In this document: positions 7,804 to 16,278 of the stretch, one piece after another
How the letters are laid out: each line of letters opens with the position of its first letter
Numbering within the stretch: the stretch's first letter is position 1
NCBI GenBank assembly: GCA_964505325.1
Contig: CAZDHT010000081.1
Location: forward strand, 1-18,855
Source of the DNA: CAZDHT01 sp964505325
GTDB taxonomy: Bacteria > Planctomycetota > PUPC01
Length of the DNA stretch: 18,855 nt
Direction of reading: 5' to 3'
Translations under genes and position numbers: made by a program
The notes under the pieces: model-generated
What the model was told of the DNA's origin: nothing
Databases searched by the model: none
The model's input: only the letters and a program-made list of their open reading frames with translations

Positions 7804-10707
7804 ATGCTCGACAGTCGGACGGCGGCCCGCGTCGCATATTGTCTGCTGATGTGTGCCGTGATGTTCACGGGCGTGACGGCCCGCGCGGGTGAGGGCCCCG
7901 ACGCCGTGGCCGCGCTGACGCTCGAGCAGTCGGGCGTGACCCAGGGGCTCTGCCTGGTGGTCGGTGCACGCGAAGAGAAGCTCGTCGCCGCGCTGGTCGC
8001 GGGGAGCGGGCTGTACGTGCAGGCCTGCACCCGCGACAGCACGGGCGTCAAGGCTGGCCGCGAGGCGCTGGTCGCGGCCGGAGCCCACGACCGGGCGTCG
8101 GTGGTCTGGCGCGAGGCCGACCATCTGCCTTACGCCGACGACCTGGTAAATCTGCTGGTCGTCCCCCGCTGGGGATCGGAGCGGCTTGATGCCAAGGAGG
8201 TGGTGCGTGTATTGGCGCCGGGCGGGACGGCCGTTCTCGGCACCGACGAGAACGCCGCCGCGCTTCGGGCGGAACTGAAGCGGGCCGGCGTCGCCAAGCC
8301 CGAAGCGCTCCCGCGCTCCGGCTGGCTCAAGTTCGTCAAGCCGGTCAACCCTCGTCTTGGAGTATGGACGCACATCAAAGGCGGCGCCGACCAGAGCTAT
8401 GTGAGCGCCGATAGAGTCGTCGGACCGTGGACGGAGATGCGCTGGTTCGGCGGGCCGCGGTGGGGCTCGCTGTACATCAGCTACGGGGCGCTCGTGACCG
8501 CCGCCGGCCGCATCTACTACAAGGAGAGCCGGACTGCTCCGGGTGGAGCCCAGTGGCATCTCGTCGCGAGGGACGCCTACAACGGCTTCGAGTTGTGGCG
8601 GATCCTGTCGGGGCCGACTTGGGTCAAGACGTACAACCTGATCGACTACCGGCTGACGTGCGATGAGTCGCGCGTCTACGTGGTCGAGGGCCGGACGCTG
8701 ATCGCGCGGGACGGCAAGACCGGCGAGGAGGTCAGGCAATACCTGCCGGGCTTCGTGCCCAGAGTGGTGACCGCCTCGGGCAACTTCCTGCTGGCCAGCA
8801 CGCGCGGCAGGATGGCCGCGCTGGACAAGACGTCGGGCGCGGTCCTCTGGAAGCGCCCTTGCCGCTCCCATCCCGCCGCCGACGGGACTATGGCCTACGT
8901 GGCCAGCGCCGACGAGATCGAGGCGGTCGAGATGGCGACCGGGAAGCCGCGATGGAAGAGCAAGGTGGCGGGAATGCCCACCACGCCGAGCCAGACTCTC
9001 GTCGTGACCGTGATGCACAAGGCCGGCGTGGTCTACGTTGTCCCCGCACAGAAGTGGAAGAAGCAGGGACAGGTTGCGGCTTTCGACGCCAAGAGCGGCG
9101 CCCCACTGTGGAAGCGGGACGGAAAGTGGTCGCACGGCGTGCTCCCGTTCCAGGATGAAGTATGGTGCATGAACCGCGACGGCAAGAGCAAGAAGGACAA
9201 CATGGCCGCCCTGGTGCTCGACGCCCGCACGGGCAGCCAGAAGCGCCAGTTCCAAGCCAACGGCAACGTGATGGCGAAGTGTTGGCGGGCCCGGGCCACG
9301 GCCCGTTACATCCTCTACGGGAACGGCTGGTACCTCGACCGAAAGAGCGGCGTGGCCCGCGGCCAGACGGACAGCCGGTCGCCATGCCAGTTGGGGCAGC
9401 ATCCGGCCAACGGGCTGACCTATTTCATGCCGCACCACTGTGACTGCGGCGTGACCCTTCGCGGCTTCCTGGCGCTGAGCAAGTCCGGACTCCGGAACTG
9501 GTTCTCGGCCGGCCAGAAGAACGGAACGGCGCCGCTCTTCACCACGGGCGCCAAGGCCGCCGCGGCCGAGGACCAGCCGGATGACTGGCCGGTCTACCGG
9601 AGGGACATGCGGCGCTCGAACGCGGTGACCTCGAAGCTCCCGGCTCAGCTTCAGAAGCTGTGGTCCGAGAAGGTCGGGACCGGGCGGCTGACCCAGGCCA
9701 CGGCCGCGTACGGCCTCGTCTTCGTTGCCGAGCGTCAGGGTTATCGCGTCTCCGCCCGGAACGCGGCCACGGGCAAGGGGGTCTGGTCGTTCATTGCCGA
9801 CGGCACCATCGAGTACCCCCCGACGTTGCACAAGGGGCTCTGCCTGTTCGGTACCGGTGGCGGCTCGGTTTACTGCCTCGACGCGAAGAGCGGCAAGGAG
9901 ATCTGGCGCTTGCGGGCCGCGCCCGCACAGAAGTACATCGGAGATCGCAACCAGTTCGGGTCGCCCTGGCCGGTGATCGGCGGGGTGATGATGCTCAACG
10001 GTGTCGCCCACTTCGGCGTGGGGCGCTCGCGCGCCCAGCCGGGCGGCCTGTGGCTCTTTGCCGTGGACCCTGCGACGGGCAAGATCAAGTGGCGCGTCCG
10101 CGCCGGATCCAGCGGCGACATGTTCGTCTCGGACGGCGAGGTGCTGGTCCATACCGCCAAGGCGTACCGACCAAAGGACGGCACCTATTCTTGGCGCTGG
10201 AAGCCGCCCGTGGGCCTGCTGCGGACGACGCGGTACCTGGGCGTCGTCTCCATCGCCGACTATATCGCCTGCGTCGAGCCCCGGCTGAGCTACAAGAAGC
10301 ACATCGAACTGACCGACGGCCGCATCAAGGGCGAAGCCCTGGCCTTCAATGACAAGGTCTCCGTCGCTGCATGGCGATACACGCCCGGCGTCCCCGACTG
10401 GAAGAAGAAGGAGAACACGAACAAGTACTTCCTCCATGCCGCCGGGGCTGTGAAGTGGAACGTCCACGACGTCAAGCAGCAGATGGTCGCGATGGTCCTG
10501 GCCGGCGACCGAGCATACGCCGCGGGCGTGCCGACCTCGCGAGACCCGAAGGGCAAGGCCGAACTATGGGTAATCTCCGTGGCCGACGGCAGAACCCTGC
10601 AGACCGTCCCCCTGGAGGCGTGGCCGGTCTACGATGGGCTTTCGGCCTCGAGCGGTCGGTTGTACTTGGCCACGATGGACGGGCGCCTCACGGCCTTTGG
10701 CAAGTGA
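7804..10707 (+). CDS. Exported PQQ-like propeller protein with N-terminal degenerate methyltransferase-like domain
   Basis: This is a protein of 967 residues. Residues 1-28 look like a signal peptide (MLDSRTAARVAYCLLMCAVM, then FTGVTARA). Residues about 39-150 follow the layout of a class I SAM methyltransferase (LCLVVGAREEKLVAALV, later DHLPYADDLVNLLVV and VLAPGGTAVLG) but lack the glycine-rich motif I. From residue about 185 (WTHIKGGADQSYVSADRVVG) a PQQ_2-type propeller begins. A second half opens near residue 593 with DDWPVYRRDMRRSNA and carries typical blades (GLCLFGTGGGSVYCLDAKSG, LWLFAVDPATGKIKWRVRAG). A HCDC motif (C546, C548) matches a cysteine motif I recall in planctomycetal members of this family. 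AGGAG (7791-7795) lies eight bases before the ATG at 7804, which decides that start over the in-frame extension from 7666. It follows the NHL gene by 20 bases. Cofactor binding and activity are unproven. Confidence 0.87.
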   Translation: MLDSRTAARVAYCLLMCAVMFTGVTARAGEGPDAVAALTLEQSGVTQGLCLVVGAREEKLVAALVAGSGLYVQACTRDSTGVKAGREALVAAGAHDRASVVWREADHLPYADDLVNLLVVPRWGSERLDAKEVVRVLAPGGTAVLGTDENAAALRAELKRAGVAKPEALPRSGWLKFVKPVNPRLGVWTHIKGGADQSYVSADRVVGPWTEMRWFGGPRWGSLYISYGALVTAAGRIYYKESRTAPGGAQWHLVARDAYNGFELWRILSGPTWVKTYNLIDYRLTCDESRVYVVEGRTLIARDGKTGEEVRQYLPGFVPRVVTASGNFLLASTRGRMAALDKTSGAVLWKRPCRSHPAADGTMAYVASADEIEAVEMATGKPRWKSKVAGMPTTPSQTLVVTVMHKAGVVYVVPAQKWKKQGQVAAFDAKSGAPLWKRDGKWSHGVLPFQDEVWCMNRDGKSKKDNMAALVLDARTGSQKRQFQANGNVMAKCWRARATARYILYGNGWYLDRKSGVARGQTDSRSPCQLGQHPANGLTYFMPHHCDCGVTLRGFLALSKSGLRNWFSAGQKNGTAPLFTTGAKAAAAEDQPDDWPVYRRDMRRSNAVTSKLPAQLQKLWSEKVGTGRLTQATAAYGLVFVAERQGYRVSARNAATGKGVWSFIADGTIEYPPTLHKGLCLFGTGGGSVYCLDAKSGKEIWRLRAAPAQKYIGDRNQFGSPWPVIGGVMMLNGVAHFGVGRSRAQPGGLWLFAVDPATGKIKWRVRAGSSGDMFVSDGEVLVHTAKAYRPKDGTYSWRWKPPVGLLRTTRYLGVVSIADYIACVEPRLSYKKHIELTDGRIKGEALAFNDKVSVAAWRYTPGVPDWKKKENTNKYFLHAAGAVKWNVHDVKQQMVAMVLAGDRAYAAGVPTSRDPKGKAELWVISVADGRTLQTVPLEAWPVYDGLSASSGRLYLATMDGRLTAFGK

Positions 10708-10894
10708 TACCAGGGGGCCTCTCGCGAGACGACACCTCCTTCTGTTCGCGGCCCTTTTCTCCCACTCGGCACAGCCCGCCTTCGCCGCGAAGGGCGAGGC
10801 GGTTCGGCATTCCGTCGCCGGAGGGCTGGCCGTGGGCAAAGACGGCACGCTGTACGTGCTGACGACGGCTACGGGCCGCATTCGACCCAGATAG
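10697..10894 (+). pseudogene. Truncated remnant of a fourth secreted propeller gene
   Basis: A short plus-strand frame overlaps the end of the PQQ-propeller gene by 11 bases and ends at TAG 10892-10894. It encodes what looks like a signal peptide (RRHLLLFAALFSHSAQPAFA) followed by an NHL-blade start, GLAVGKDGTLYVLTTATGRI, close to GLAVGPDGTLYVLNS in the NHL protein at 5096. After that blade the frame stops within a few codons, where the convergent PHP-like gene's 3' end begins. The only start codon near the front is a TTG at 10697 without a clear ribosome-binding site, so the original start may be lost. It looks like the 5' end of a gene cut by rearrangement. A short secreted peptide is the alternative. 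Confidence 0.5.
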
Positions 10895-12410
10895 GCGAGC
10901 TCCAAGCCATCTGGCCGTTTTCCTGCGTCACGCGAACGTAGTACCAGTTCCGCCCCGGCCCGGGCGATTCATCGACCACCGTGACATTGGCGCGGCAGGC
11001 CGCTTCGGGGTCAGCCCGCGAGAAGAGAACCTTGTGGGCGTTGTGGTAATACTCGTCGGGGTTTTTGATGTCCTCCGCCGAGCAGCCAAACGTCTTCCAG
11101 ATCCGCTCGCGCGATTCCTCGAGGAGCGGCAGGACGGAGGCGCCGCCAAGCGCCTCGCCCACAGTCAGTTCATGATGCCGGCCATCGATTTCAACCATTA
11201 GTCTCCCGCCGCGGTCCGCTTCAAACTCCACGACGACCGCCTGCATGTTGGGCGTGTCGTTCTGCACTCGCGGCGGGATCGACCAGTGCCAGGAGAGCCG
11301 GTCGCCGTTCACCTCGCCCAGCCGCTGCCCCGGCGCACTGAAACACGGCTCAGCCGTCAGGATGCGCCCGCCTTGGACCGTCAGGGCCAGGTCCATCGGG
11401 TGCGGTCCGAGGTCGCGGAAGTTCATGTGCGCGCTGGGGCCGCACAGGCCACCGATGCGCCACTTGGCGCGAACGGCCCCTCCCGTCGGCGCGTCCCACG
11501 TGTCACGATGACAGTGGGTGCTGAAGACGCGATTGTTCTTCAAGAGTTCGATCCGGTCGAGCGCACCGCTGCCGCTGACACCGGCACAGAATTCGACCGG
11601 CCCGTCGGTTCGGAAGCACTCCCCCATCTCGTGGCCGTTGGCCGAGAATTGCAGCGCGATCCGGTCGCCCGTTACGCCGTAGACGCGCCGCGCCAGGAAC
11701 GCTTCCCACAGGCTGTCGCGGGTCAGGTCATCGGCGAGCACGGCCATCAGGCCATACCCCCAGCGCCCGGCGTATCCCACGTGGCTTTCGTTCGACGCAA
11801 TGATGCCGAACCGCAGGCCGCGCGCCAGGCCGTCCTGGATCGTGCCGCCCGAGACCCGCGGGCCCATGTCACCGTTCTCGGTCATTCCGGGCCGGACGTC
11901 GATCGCCTCGGAGCTGCCGTGCGCCGAGTAGAGCTCGGCGAAGGGGCAAATCTGCTCGTCAAACACCGACCAGTCCTTGCCGCGCATGCCGACGCGATAC
12001 GCGGTGTGGTGAGGGATCGCAATGCCGCCCAGCTTCCGGAGCTCGTTGAACAAGTCCGCGACGGTTTCCGTGGCGAGGAGCGGGGCGGAGTCCCCGTTGT
12101 AGAACACGTTGTGATCGCCCCATCGCGTGCGGTCTCCGTGCCATTCATAGCCCGGGAACGTGACGAACTTGCCCGGCGCATTGTGCGCCGCGACGGTCCG
12201 GCAAATCACATCCCAGCCGGCGAGGAAGTGCGGCCGTTGCCCCCAGGACTCGACGTGGATGCCGTTCACATCGTCGCGCTCAAACGGATAGTAGGCGATG
12301 GCGAGGAAGTCGAGGATCCGCGCCGCCTCTTCGAAGATACCGTCAATCTGGTCGAGGTGCCGGAGATGGGTGTTTGTGTGCGTATCACCCCAATAGATCT
12401 TGTGTCTCAT
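10869..12410 (-). CDS. PHP-domain/DUF3604-like putative metal-dependent hydrolase
   Basis: This is a protein of 513 residues without a signal peptide. It opens with YWGDTHTNTHLRH, which matches the first metal-binding motif of PHP/DUF3604 proteins (usually GDxHxHT). Further PHP-like points are TFPGYEWHGD (E89, H91), DHN at 99-101, AIPHH (H134, H135) and ASNESHVGYAG (H210). The second motif, usually xxTDH, reads DFLAIAYYPF (Y40, Y41) here. The C-terminal half is beta-rich and continues as in DUF3604 relatives. The ATG at 12410 has GGAG at 12417-12420. The in-frame extension upstream to 12491 only overlaps the previous gene and is rejected. It is the last gene of the minus-strand operon, 13 bases after the lipoprotein gene. 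It may be a phosphoesterase or other hydrolase; the substrate cannot be told. Confidence 0.78.
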   Translation of the reverse strand: MRHKIYWGDTHTNTHLRHLDQIDGIFEEAARILDFLAIAYYPFERDDVNGIHVESWGQRPHFLAGWDVICRTVAAHNAPGKFVTFPGYEWHGDRTRWGDHNVFYNGDSAPLLATETVADLFNELRKLGGIAIPHHTAYRVGMRGKDWSVFDEQICPFAELYSAHGSSEAIDVRPGMTENGDMGPRVSGGTIQDGLARGLRFGIIASNESHVGYAGRWGYGLMAVLADDLTRDSLWEAFLARRVYGVTGDRIALQFSANGHEMGECFRTDGPVEFCAGVSGSGALDRIELLKNNRVFSTHCHRDTWDAPTGGAVRAKWRIGGLCGPSAHMNFRDLGPHPMDLALTVQGGRILTAEPCFSAPGQRLGEVNGDRLSWHWSIPPRVQNDTPNMQAVVVEFEADRGGRLMVEIDGRHHELTVGEALGGASVLPLLEESRERIWKTFGCSAEDIKNPDEYYHNAHKVLFSRADPEAACRANVTVVDESPGPGRNWYYVRVTQENGQMAWSSPIWVECGP

Positions 12411-12423
12411 CGCAGTCTCCAGT

Positions 12424-14907
12424 TCAGCGGGCTCGGAGCTTGCGGTTGGTGGCGCGAATCGCCTTCTGCATCTCCCGGCGGACCCAGGCAAACGGCTCGT
12501 CTTTCAGCGCGTCCTTCAGCGCCGGAATCGATTCAGCGTCCTTCAGGTGCCCCAACGCCTCGGCCGCAGCGGCCCGGACGTTCTCGTCCCGCTGGTAGCC
12601 GAGCATCCTGCGAAGCTGCGGAGCGCTTGCGGTGTCGCCCAGCATTCCCAGAGACCTCGCCGCATTCATCCGCGCCAGCACGAAACGGCTGCGTAACAGC
12701 TCTCTCAGCCTGGGAATCATCGACCGATCACCGGTTCGGCCTGCCGCCAACGCCGCCAGCGCCACCGTGTCCAGACTCTTGGCCGACAGGTGCCGCTTGA
12801 CGGCGCTCGCGCCGCGCTCGTCGCCGATGTTCGCCAGCACGCGCAACGCGCCCCAGTTCGCCGCCTCGTAGCCGTGCGGCGTCTTCAGCACCTTCGCCAG
12901 GTGCGGGACGACCTCCTTCCAGGCGGCCTCTTGCGCCATCTGGCCGATGAGAACGACGCCGGCCGCCCAATGGCCGCTCCGCACCTTGGGGTTCTTCGCG
13001 TCGTACTTCCACGCGGATCGGGTCTCGTCGCTGGCGATGTCGAGCAGGATCGGCTTGGCGCGCTTGCGATCGGTCACATAGAGCGCGGTCAGTGCGGCCC
13101 GCTTCACCCCGCCGGCGCCCAGCTTGTACGCGGCTTCTTTCAGCGCGTCGAACGCCTTTGGGTCGCGGTGTTCGATCAACTCGATCAACGCTGCCCGCTG
13201 CGTCTTCGGGCTCTTCGACTGGAGCGCCTTGATGAGTTGGGGCACCGGCCGCAGGCGTTGGCGATCCGGCCGCTGCCAACGTGCACGCGTCTCCGTCGCC
13301 GGCCGCATCGGCGGCAACTTGTGAATCCGGCTCGCCTTCTCCTTGACGACGGTCCGGTTGCCCTCGCCCGTCGCGGCGACGGCTTCGACGGTGAACGACT
13401 TGCAGACCGCCTCGGTCCACTTCCGGCCGGCGGCAATGATCTCGTACGTGTGCGGCGCCTGCTCGACGACGGTGACGTTCCTTCGGCCCTCCCCCATCGG
13501 ATCGTCCCAGACGTACGTGACCTTCAGCGCCGTGCCCTTCACGAGTTGGCCCTTCACCGTCACCCGGTTGCGGCCAGGTTGAAGCTGGGGCAGCGCGAAG
13601 TAGTTCTGCTGCACGTCGGTGGTGAACGTGATCGCGTCAATGACGCAGTCCTCGGGCTTGCGCTCCCCGAGCAACTCGAGCCGCAGTCGGTACGCGTAGC
13701 GCCCGAACGGCGAGTTGGATTCTCTCGGAGCCCTGGACCTGCCCGTGACCTTGAACTTCTCGCAAATCGGAACGGTGCGGGTTCTTGCGCCCACAGCGCC
13801 CGGCGGACACTCCCACACTGACTTCCATGATTTGCCGCCGTCGACGGACAGGTGCAGGCGAATCGCGTCGGCCACGCTCTTCCGCCGGAAACGCAACGTG
13901 ACTTTCGCGTCCGCAACGATGTAAGGCGTGCGGAAGTGCCAGACCGCGCTGGCGGTCTTCCCGGCGCGGGCGGGCATCAACTTCCCCGCCGCCATGTTGA
14001 CCGGCGCCTCGGCCAGCCCGTTCTGCCAACCGGCGCTCTTGAGGTCAGGCGTGTACGTCCAGCGGCCGTTGCCGAACTGGCACTTGTACGGCCCGAACTC
14101 CGACGCGGGTGCGGTTTGCTCGCGCCGACCCGCGTTGTCCTGATACGGCTTCCCCCAGTTGCTCCAGACGCGCTCCAGCTTCTCACCGACGCGGAGCGCA
14201 AGCTCGGCGCGATGTGTCGGCATGCGAAGGTGCTGGCAATGAATCCAGTTGACCAGGATCGGGTAACTGTCGGTGCTCAAGCCGTCGGCGCCGAGCAGGC
14301 GTTTCCGGGAGTGGTCGAGGCGGAACCCGCCTTCGGAGACGTCGAACGCGTGCCAGCGCTCGACGCCGTCATTGTCCATCCAGCGGCAGTGGACCATGGT
14401 GTGGCCGCCGCGGTAGAGCTTCTCCGCGCGGTGGCCCATGGCGCGCCAGACGGCTTCGACAATGCGGCTCAGGCCGTCGCACCAATGCGCCCCGTTCACG
14501 TTCAGCAGCTTGATGGGATCGTCCACGTAGCCCTGCTTCGCTTTCTGAAAGACTTCGGTGGGCGGGTTGCCGTCGGTGTACATGGTCCAGCGCCGCACCC
14601 AGCGCCAGACGGCGATGCACCGGTCCTGCTCGGTCTTGGCGCCGGAAAGGCGCGCGGCGTCCAGGCCGAACTGCCGCAGGTCGGAACCGTCCGGCCACCG
14701 GTCGCACACGACGGTCACACCGGTCGCCGCAGGAGACGCGCAGAGAAACGGTCCGGGGCTCAACTCACGCTCGCCGCGCCAGTAGGCGCGGTTCCGTCCT
14801 GTGTTTTTCATGTCCGGTTCCTTCGGTTTCAAGGGAGACGCACACCCGGCCGCAAGCAAGAAGACGATAAGTCCTATAAGACCTATTCGACAGATTCGAC
14901 CCGTCAT
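12424..14907 (-). CDS. Putative lipoprotein with transglutaminase-like domain, beta-sandwich domains and C-terminal HEAT repeats
   Basis: This is a protein of 827 residues from the ATG at 14907 (a GTG sits one codon earlier). A hydrophobic stretch ends in the lipobox LAAGC, with C22 as lipidation site, so it is likely anchored in a membrane outside the cytoplasm. Residues about 90-195 resemble a transglutaminase core with a Cys-His-Asp arrangement: C143 in GAHWCDGLSRIVEA, H173 (or H169) in GGHTMVHCRW and D189 in WHAFDVSEGG. Residues about 270-540 look like beta-sandwich modules (LHLSVDGGKSWKSVWECPPG, YALRLELLG-type strands). Residues about 557-827 are HEAT/PBS-lyase-type repeats (ARSLGMLGDTASAPQLRRML, AAAAEALGHLKDAESIPALK). 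A better ribosome-binding site serves M33 at 14811, which would give a protein without the signal. It follows the sulfatase by about 13 bases. It may be a peptidase or amidase rather than a cross-linking enzyme. Confidence 0.8.
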   Translation of the reverse strand: MTGRICRIGLIGLIVFLLAAGCASPLKPKEPDMKNTGRNRAYWRGERELSPGPFLCASPAATGVTVVCDRWPDGSDLRQFGLDAARLSGAKTEQDRCIAVWRWVRRWTMYTDGNPPTEVFQKAKQGYVDDPIKLLNVNGAHWCDGLSRIVEAVWRAMGHRAEKLYRGGHTMVHCRWMDNDGVERWHAFDVSEGGFRLDHSRKRLLGADGLSTDSYPILVNWIHCQHLRMPTHRAELALRVGEKLERVWSNWGKPYQDNAGRREQTAPASEFGPYKCQFGNGRWTYTPDLKSAGWQNGLAEAPVNMAAGKLMPARAGKTASAVWHFRTPYIVADAKVTLRFRRKSVADAIRLHLSVDGGKSWKSVWECPPGAVGARTRTVPICEKFKVTGRSRAPRESNSPFGRYAYRLRLELLGERKPEDCVIDAITFTTDVQQNYFALPQLQPGRNRVTVKGQLVKGTALKVTYVWDDPMGEGRRNVTVVEQAPHTYEIIAAGRKWTEAVCKSFTVEAVAATGEGNRTVVKEKASRIHKLPPMRPATETRARWQRPDRQRLRPVPQLIKALQSKSPKTQRAALIELIEHRDPKAFDALKEAAYKLGAGGVKRAALTALYVTDRKRAKPILLDIASDETRSAWKYDAKNPKVRSGHWAAGVVLIGQMAQEAAWKEVVPHLAKVLKTPHGYEAANWGALRVLANIGDERGASAVKRHLSAKSLDTVALAALAAGRTGDRSMIPRLRELLRSRFVLARMNAARSLGMLGDTASAPQLRRMLGYQRDENVRAAAAEALGHLKDAESIPALKDALKDEPFAWVRREMQKAIRATNRKLRAR
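14809..14823 (-). promoter_or_regulatory. Alternative start with strong ribosome-binding site inside the lipoprotein gene
   Basis: On the minus strand AAGGA (14823-14819) is followed after seven bases by ATG (14811-14809), in frame with the lipoprotein gene at residue 33. This is a textbook arrangement, whereas the upstream GTG 14910/ATG 14907 has only a weak GGGACG. Initiation here would give a form without signal peptide or lipidation cysteine. Confidence 0.45.
14865..14900 (-). repeat. Four imperfect 9-base tandem units encoding the signal-peptide core
   Basis: Read on the minus strand, consecutive 9-mers are GTCGAATCT, GTCGAATAG, GTCTTATAG and GACTTATCG. They encode RICRIGLIGLIV, including most of the hydrophobic core of the lipoprotein signal peptide. 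The patch is more AT-rich than its surroundings. Confidence 0.6.
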
Positions 14908-14920
14908 CACGGCGTCCCGT

Positions 14921-16273
14921 TCATTGGGTTGGTCGTCCGGTGGTGCCGTTGGCGCGGGGCAGCCAGTAGCCCGTCCATCGCTCTTCGATCCCCGCCCGCC
15001 ATGCCTCCGCCGCCTCGGTCAACCCCTCGACGATCTGGGGATGCTCGACCCTGAGGTTCGTGCTCTCCGCCATGTCCGCTTCGAGGTCGGCGAGATGGAC
15101 CTCGTCTTCGGGTGGCGCCCCTTCGACGAGTTGTCCGTTGAGCACCAGCTTCCACTTCCCGCGCCGCACGGCCACCTGCTGATTCATCTCCCAGAAGATC
15201 TCCGTGTGCGGGCTGGGTGCGCCTTCGGCGACCACGGGCATCACGTCCAGCCCGTCAAGTTCATACTCCGACAGATCGCCGCCGGCCGCCTTGAGCACGG
15301 TCGGAAAGACGTCCATCGCCGCGCCGGCACCGCCGATCACCTGCCCGGACGGGATTCGCGCCGGCCAGCTCATGAGGCCGGGTGAGCGGATGCCGCCCTC
15401 GTAGAGGCTGAACTTGTGGCCTTTGAGCACCCCGGTGGTGCCGCCGTAATACGGATCGGTGCGGCCGTCGAGCCAGTTGGTCGCCTCGCGGGACGGGCCG
15501 TTGTCAGACTGGAAGAAAACCAGCGTGTTGTCGGTTATTCCCTGCGCCTCGAGCTCTGCCATGATCGCGCCCACGCCGTCGTCCATCGCACTGAGCATCG
15601 CCGCCATGATCCTGCGGCCCGGCGGCAGGCCGGGAAACCGGTCGACGTACTTCTTCGGCGCGTGCATGGGATAGTGCGGCGCGCTGAACGGCACGTACAT
15701 AAAGAACGGCCCGAGGGGCGCCGCCCGCCGCACATACTCCACCGCCTTCCTGCTGATCAGGTCGGTGAGGTACTCGCCGTTGCGGTACACTTCCTTCCCG
15801 TTCTTCCACAAGTCGTGGGTTGGGAAGCTCTTCTGGCCCCACATTCCCCAGTAAAAGATGTGCGAGTAATAGTCGATGCATCCGGCGAGGAAGCCAAGCC
15901 ATTCGTCGAAGCCGTGGTCCTCGGGCCGGCTGCCCTGGGCGAGGCCGAGGTGCCACTTGCCGAACATCGCCGTGTGGTAGCCGAGCTTCTTGAGTGCGGC
16001 CGCGAGGGTGGGCACTTCCGGCGGCAGGCCGGTCGCGGTTCGATGTCCGGCCAGTATGGACCGCACCCCGGCATTGCCCGGATAACGCCCGGTCAGCAGT
16101 GACGCCCTCGATGGCGAACACACCGGCGAGTTCGAGTACCAATCGGTGAAGCGTACGCCGGACGCAGCAAGAGCGTCCAAGTGCGGCGTCTTCAAATCGG
16201 CGGCGCCCATGCAGCCGAGGTCGCCGTACCCCTGGTCATCGGTCAGAAAAAGGACAACATTTGGCTGCTTCAC
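14921..16273 (-). CDS. Sulfatase (arylsulfatase family, alkaline-phosphatase fold)
   Basis: This is a protein of 450 residues that should hydrolyse sulfate esters. It begins MKQPNVVLFLTDDQGYGDLG, with metal ligands D12 and D13. The sulfatase signature CSPSR starts at C52, the cysteine converted to formylglycine, followed by ASLLTGRYPGNAGVR. FGKWHLG and SDNGPS (further active-site and metal-binding segments) and the C-terminal EIFWEMNQQVAVRRGKWKLV complete the family pattern. The start is taken as GTG 16273 because the GGAGG at 16279-16283 overlaps the GTG at 16279 but lies five bases before this one. There is no signal peptide, unlike many planctomycetal sulfatases. It is first in the minus-strand operon with the lipoprotein and PHP-like genes. 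Substrate cannot be read from the sequence. Confidence 0.93.
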   Translation of the reverse strand: MKQPNVVLFLTDDQGYGDLGCMGAADLKTPHLDALAASGVRFTDWYSNSPVCSPSRASLLTGRYPGNAGVRSILAGHRTATGLPPEVPTLAAALKKLGYHTAMFGKWHLGLAQGSRPEDHGFDEWLGFLAGCIDYYSHIFYWGMWGQKSFPTHDLWKNGKEVYRNGEYLTDLISRKAVEYVRRAAPLGPFFMYVPFSAPHYPMHAPKKYVDRFPGLPPGRRIMAAMLSAMDDGVGAIMAELEAQGITDNTLVFFQSDNGPSREATNWLDGRTDPYYGGTTGVLKGHKFSLYEGGIRSPGLMSWPARIPSGQVIGGAGAAMDVFPTVLKAAGGDLSEYELDGLDVMPVVAEGAPSPHTEIFWEMNQQVAVRRGKWKLVLNGQLVEGAPPEDEVHLADLEADMAESTNLRVEHPQIVEGLTEAAEAWRAGIEERWTGYWLPRANGTTGRPTQ

Positions 16274-16278
16274 GATCA

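Noticed and set aside
7534..10467. A 977-codon open frame on the minus strand
   Set aside because: It is a shadow of the NHL end and the PQQ-propeller gene. It has low-complexity composition, no recognisable motifs and no ribosome-binding site.
10780..10800. A short CCTTCG/CGAAGG hairpin between the convergent operons as a terminator
   Set aside because: The stem is only six base pairs and no T-tract follows on either strand.
11286..12800. A 504-codon plus-strand frame opposite the PHP-like and lipoprotein genes
   Set aside because: It is antisense to two well-supported genes, spans their boundary, and has no family resemblance.
13852..15054. A 400-codon plus-strand frame opposite the lipoprotein and sulfatase genes
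   Set aside because: It is an antisense shadow with no domain. It crosses the boundary between two genes and includes the 9-base repeats in a meaningless frame.
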